Assembly: GCA_030609345.1 (NCBI GenBank)
Contig: JAUWCK010000043.1
Span: forward strand, 1 to 7,768
Source of the DNA: Methanosarcinales archaeon
Lineage (GTDB): Archaea; Halobacteriota; Methanosarcinia; Methanosarcinales; Methanogasteraceae
Length of the DNA: 7,768 nucleotides
Direction of reading: 5' to 3'
Under the pieces are notes generated by a model, which did not search any database, had not been told where the DNA came from, and saw nothing but the letters and a program-made list of their open reading frames with translations. The position numbers and the translations under genes are program-made. Of this stretch, positions 5,446-7,768 are shown piece by piece (within the stretch, counting starts at the first letter, position 1; the number at the start of each line of letters is the position of its first letter).

Positions 5446-5756
5446 AACCATCAATCCATTACTACCTTTTAGTATTACCTTTTCTAAATCGTTGTAAAGA
5501 CATGAGGAGATTGGGATCAAAGGGATGGGTTGTTCATCCGACCAGATCATCAACCCACTGCGACCAGAACTGGACAGGATTCGTGACAGGCACGATACCA
5601 TCATCCTGATTGAATAACTCACTGTTGTAAAATAAGAAACCCTCTTTCATCTGATGATCAAGATTGTTCCTGTCTTCGGTACTGATTGTTATGAGCAGGA
5701 CTACTTAAGGGGTTTTGGGTAGACATAAGTAACAGATCAATCTTGGAGTGTGTATA
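5446..5756. other. Intergenic region before trkH
   Basis: After the membrane gene come two T-rich stretches, CCTTTTAG and CCTTTTCTAAA (about 5465-5487), that may end its transcript. The middle holds a protein-like minus-strand small ORF (separate entry) overlapped by short plus-strand frames, among them one from ATG 5525 to TAA 5617 with 30 codons. At the right, CAAGATTG (5659-5666) and CAATCTTG (5738-5745) form an 8-bp inverted repeat whose right arm ends at the trkH ribosome binding site. I see no convincing TATA box for trkH. Confidence 0.4.
5534..5650 (-). CDS. Candidate small protein or gene remnant (38 residues)
   Basis: The minus-strand frame from ATG 5650 to TGA 5534-5536 gives 38 residues. 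It begins MKEGFLFYNSELFNQ and ends NPVQFWSQWVDDLVG, rich in aromatic and acidic residues as in a folded protein and unlike typical antisense junk. The same frame is open upstream to a TAA at 5705-5707, adding VVLLITISTEDRNNLDHQ before the methionine with no good start codon. It may therefore be the 3' remnant of a longer gene. No clear ribosome binding site precedes the ATG. I do not recognise the family. Plus-strand frames overlap it and I cannot exclude them. Confidence 0.35.
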   Translation of the reverse strand: MKEGFLFYNSELFNQDDGIVPVTNPVQFWSQWVDDLVG

Positions 5757-7217
5757 TTGCCATCCAGAGACCTTGCAATCCTGTGCCACAACGTCGGAGA
5801 CCTCTTAGTCGTTCTCGGAGGTGTTCTGTTATCCGTGATCGTAGTTCCGCTCATCTTCCGGGAGTACTCCATGATACCGGGCTTGCTGATCCCGGCATCT
5901 GCGTCGGTTCTCCTTGGATTCTGCCTCAAATTTCTCTTCAAAACAGATGACGTGCTCGAGACGAGACACGCTATGGTCATCGCAGCACTGGGCTGGCTTA
6001 TTATACCGCTCTTCTATGCAGTTCCTTTTGTGATCGGCGCTCATATACCCTTTCTCGATGCATACTTCGAGAGTATGTCGGGCTGGACAGGAACCGGTCT
6101 CACCATGATCGCGCACCCCTCAGAACTCACATACACCCTGCAGTTCCTGAGGAGTTTTATGCAGTGGCTTGGCGGCGTTGGCGTGATCGTGCTCATGATA
6201 TCGATTATTACAAGACCCGGGACCTGCATGTATGCGCTCTATCATGCCGAAGGCAGGGACGAGAAAACCACCCCCCGGATCATAGATACCATCCGCATCA
6301 TCTGGCGGATATATCTTGCACTGACCGTGGTTGCTATCGGGCTTCTGTGGGTGATTGGCATGCCGATCTGGGACGCCATAAACTGTGCGATGACCGGCAT
6401 CGGTACTGGTGGTTTCACGGTCACTGATGGGAGCATCGGTGAGTACCACAGCACGGCGATCGAGATCGCACTCATCCCGATCATGCTGATCGGTGCGATA
6501 CCGTTTTTGGTTCACTACAGAGTGATCACGCGAAGAATGTCTTCGTATCTCGGGGACATACAGTGCAGGGCGATCCTTGCAATGGTTCTGATCGGCTCGA
6601 TTGCGCTTCTTCTCGAGAACATGGTGAGCATGAAGAATGGAGATCTCCTAACCTGTCTGGGTGACTCGATCTTTCAGTTCGTGTCGGCGATCACCTGCAC
6701 AGGGTTCCGGACTGCTGATATACATCAGTGGACTCCAACCGCGCATATCATCCTGATCATCGCTATGATTGCCGGGGGTACTGCCGGCTCAACTTCCGGC
6801 GGCATAAAGACGATGAGGGTTATCATGATGGTCAAAGGGGTCGGATGGTGGCTTAAAAAGATCGCACTTCCGAAGGAGGCAGTTATTCCATTTCGTATTG
6901 GAAAGAGAACTCTCACGGAGGCTCATAAGAACGAAGAACTCGAGGAGGTTTCGCTGCTCCTGAATCTATGGATTGTGTTTCTCCTGGGGGGTGTGGTTGT
7001 GCTCCTGCATGTGGTACCGGCAGGTTTCAATCTCGATGATGTGATCCTTGAGGTGGCATCCGCACAGAGCAATGCCGGGCTCTCAACCGGCATCACTACA
7101 GCAAGTCTCCATGCCGCAGGTAAGATCATGCTAATACTTAACATGTGGATCGGGCGGCTTGAGATCATCCCCGCGGTATTTTTACTGCGGACGCTTTTCG
7201 TGCGGGAGATTACGTGA
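5757..7217 (+). CDS. trkH: TrkH-type potassium transporter, membrane subunit
   Basis: This 486-residue K+ translocating subunit of the Trk/Ktr superfamily sits in the cytoplasmic membrane. It shows the four-fold M1-P-M2 design, with a pore-loop signature in each repeat: SGWTGTGLT (108-116), TGIGTGGFT (213-221), TCTGFRTAD (313-321) and QSNAGLSTG (437-445), each with the filter glycine. The conserved GGTAGSTSGGIKT (340-352) and the C-terminal MWIGRLEIIP (463-472) are typical of TrkH. Length is normal. I choose TTG 5757 over GTG 5748 because GGAG (5745-5748) lies 8 bases before the TTG and overlaps the GTG. TrkH normally works with a cytoplasmic NAD/nucleotide-binding TrkA, for which no gene lies in this window; it must be elsewhere. 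It is convergent with the next gene, 21 bases apart. Confidence 0.93.
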   Translation: MPSRDLAILCHNVGDLLVVLGGVLLSVIVVPLIFREYSMIPGLLIPASASVLLGFCLKFLFKTDDVLETRHAMVIAALGWLIIPLFYAVPFVIGAHIPFLDAYFESMSGWTGTGLTMIAHPSELTYTLQFLRSFMQWLGGVGVIVLMISIITRPGTCMYALYHAEGRDEKTTPRIIDTIRIIWRIYLALTVVAIGLLWVIGMPIWDAINCAMTGIGTGGFTVTDGSIGEYHSTAIEIALIPIMLIGAIPFLVHYRVITRRMSSYLGDIQCRAILAMVLIGSIALLLENMVSMKNGDLLTCLGDSIFQFVSAITCTGFRTADIHQWTPTAHIILIIAMIAGGTAGSTSGGIKTMRVIMMVKGVGWWLKKIALPKEAVIPFRIGKRTLTEAHKNEELEEVSLLLNLWIVFLLGGVVVLLHVVPAGFNLDDVILEVASAQSNAGLSTGITTASLHAAGKIMLILNMWIGRLEIIPAVFLLRTLFVREIT

Positions 7218-7218
7218 G

Positions 7219-7233
7219 GTTCTCGTGCAGAAC
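7219..7233. terminator. Small hairpin in the convergent gap
   Basis: GTTCT-CGTGC-AGAAC forms a perfect 5-bp stem inside the 21-base gap between the two convergent stops. It could help end transcription from both sides, but neither strand has a T-run. Confidence 0.25.
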
Positions 7234-7238
7234 ACCGT

Positions 7239-7768
7239 CTACATCCGCCTGTTACCAGATAACCACCCAAACACCCTCTGCAAAAACAAAAGAATCCTGT
7301 ACTTGATCGGCAGCGCCTTTGACATAATCTTCCGTCCGGATAGCGCATCTCTAAAAAACCGCGTTTTCTCTTTACTCTCGATCAGCTCCCGAAAGGTCTC
7401 GTGATCCATGAAGAACGCAAGCGGCTTAACCCCGAAATGTCTCTTCACGCTACCAGCGATCTGATGATACTCACGCCGCCAATCCACGACCGATCTGGCT
7501 CCTGGCTTTATCGCATCGAGTGTTGTTATCAGGTTGATCGTGCCGCCCTCGATTCCGATGATCCAGTTCGTCCAGATATCATTCCCGCTGAAGATTGTGA
7601 GCATGACAAGTGCGTCATCGGGTGCGGAAGATAGGATCTTCTTAACCGTTTTATACTCGAGATCAGAAAGCCAGTTTGAACCGGTCGGATACTGGCAGAT
7701 CCCGGTCCCGATCTCGGAGGATATGGCGTCTTTTAGCGAGAACAACTGCTTGATATAATTGGCGTCAA
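7239..7768 (-). CDS. Conserved hypothetical archaeal protein, N-terminus cut by window edge
   Basis: The minus-strand frame ends at TAG 7239-7241 and is open to the window edge, so at least 175 residues are visible. TTG 7745 is the only candidate start seen, but it lacks a ribosome binding site, and the frame before it (DANYIKQ) reads like protein, so I treat the gene as 5'-partial. It is probably soluble, with a mixed alpha/beta look: ELGTGICQYPTG-like EIGTGICQYPTG, LSDLEYKTVKKILSSAPDDA, a Trp/Ile-rich strand region (NDIWTNWIIGIEGG), LITTLDAIKPGARSVVDW, and a helical, basic C-terminus. From memory, similar hypothetical proteins occur in methanogens; I know no function. It is convergent with trkH, with no operon partner visible. 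Confidence 0.75.
   Translation of the reverse strand, partial: DANYIKQLFSLKDAISSEIGTGICQYPTGSNWLSDLEYKTVKKILSSAPDDALVMLTIFSGNDIWTNWIIGIEGGTINLITTLDAIKPGARSVVDWRREYHQIAGSVKRHFGVKPLAFFMDHETFRELIESKEKTRFFRDALSGRKIMSKALPIKYRILLFLQRVFGWLSGNRRM

Noticed and set aside
5525..5617. Plus-strand 30-codon frame (ATG 5525) ending in RHDTIILIE.
   Set aside because: It overlaps a more protein-like minus-strand frame and has no ribosome binding site at a suitable distance. It is kept only as an alternative reading in the gap entry.
6120..6515. 131-codon minus-strand frame inside trkH.
   Set aside because: It is antisense to the trkH pore-loop coding region; the D/R/H-rich composition is typical of the complement of a hydrophobic membrane-protein gene.

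Overview
The window is archaeal. It encodes an archaeal-type phosphoglycerate kinase, a TrmB-type HTH regulator, and a radical SAM protein whose cysteine layout matches tetraether lipid synthase (Tes, the MJ0619/MA_1486 family). Promoters look like archaeal TATA boxes 20-45 bases before starts, and start sites carry GGTGG/GTGAT-type ribosome binding sites. A methanogen or methanogen-related lineage (Halobacteriota/Methanomicrobia-like, possibly ANME or Syntrophoarchaeum-like) is my best inference; no rRNA is present to settle it.

Layout. Positions 1-391 (minus) hold the N-terminal 130 residues of a TrmB-family regulator. An AT-rich gap follows. pgk (736-1950, minus) and tes (2273-3763, minus) point the same way, but a 322-base gap separates them. 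That gap holds a terminator-like hairpin for tes, a striking two-unit 51-bp tandem repeat in which each unit folds into two hairpins, and the pgk promoter. From 4012 the plus strand carries two paralogous six-helix membrane proteins (4012-4665 and 4825-5445) of a YjdF/DUF2238-like or VanZ-like type, with a probable 28-residue hydrophobic microprotein just ahead of the second. A 48-bp direct repeat (44/48 identical) lies before the first paralog and again inside the microprotein gene, so it brackets the first paralog. A 311-base gap with an unexplained, protein-like minus-strand small ORF precedes a TrkH-type K+ transporter subunit (5757-7217, plus). The window ends with a convergent, 5'-truncated conserved hypothetical gene (7239-7768, minus).

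How it fits together. pgk is central carbon metabolism and tes makes the membrane-spanning C80 tetraether core. The two six-helix proteins and TrkH are integral membrane proteins. The shared membrane theme of the right two thirds is suggestive only; nothing in the sequence proves a joint pathway. The parts most worth a second look are the compensated tandem hairpin repeat (2020-2121), the direct-repeat-bracketed membrane gene (3837-4808), and the small ORFs in the gaps.
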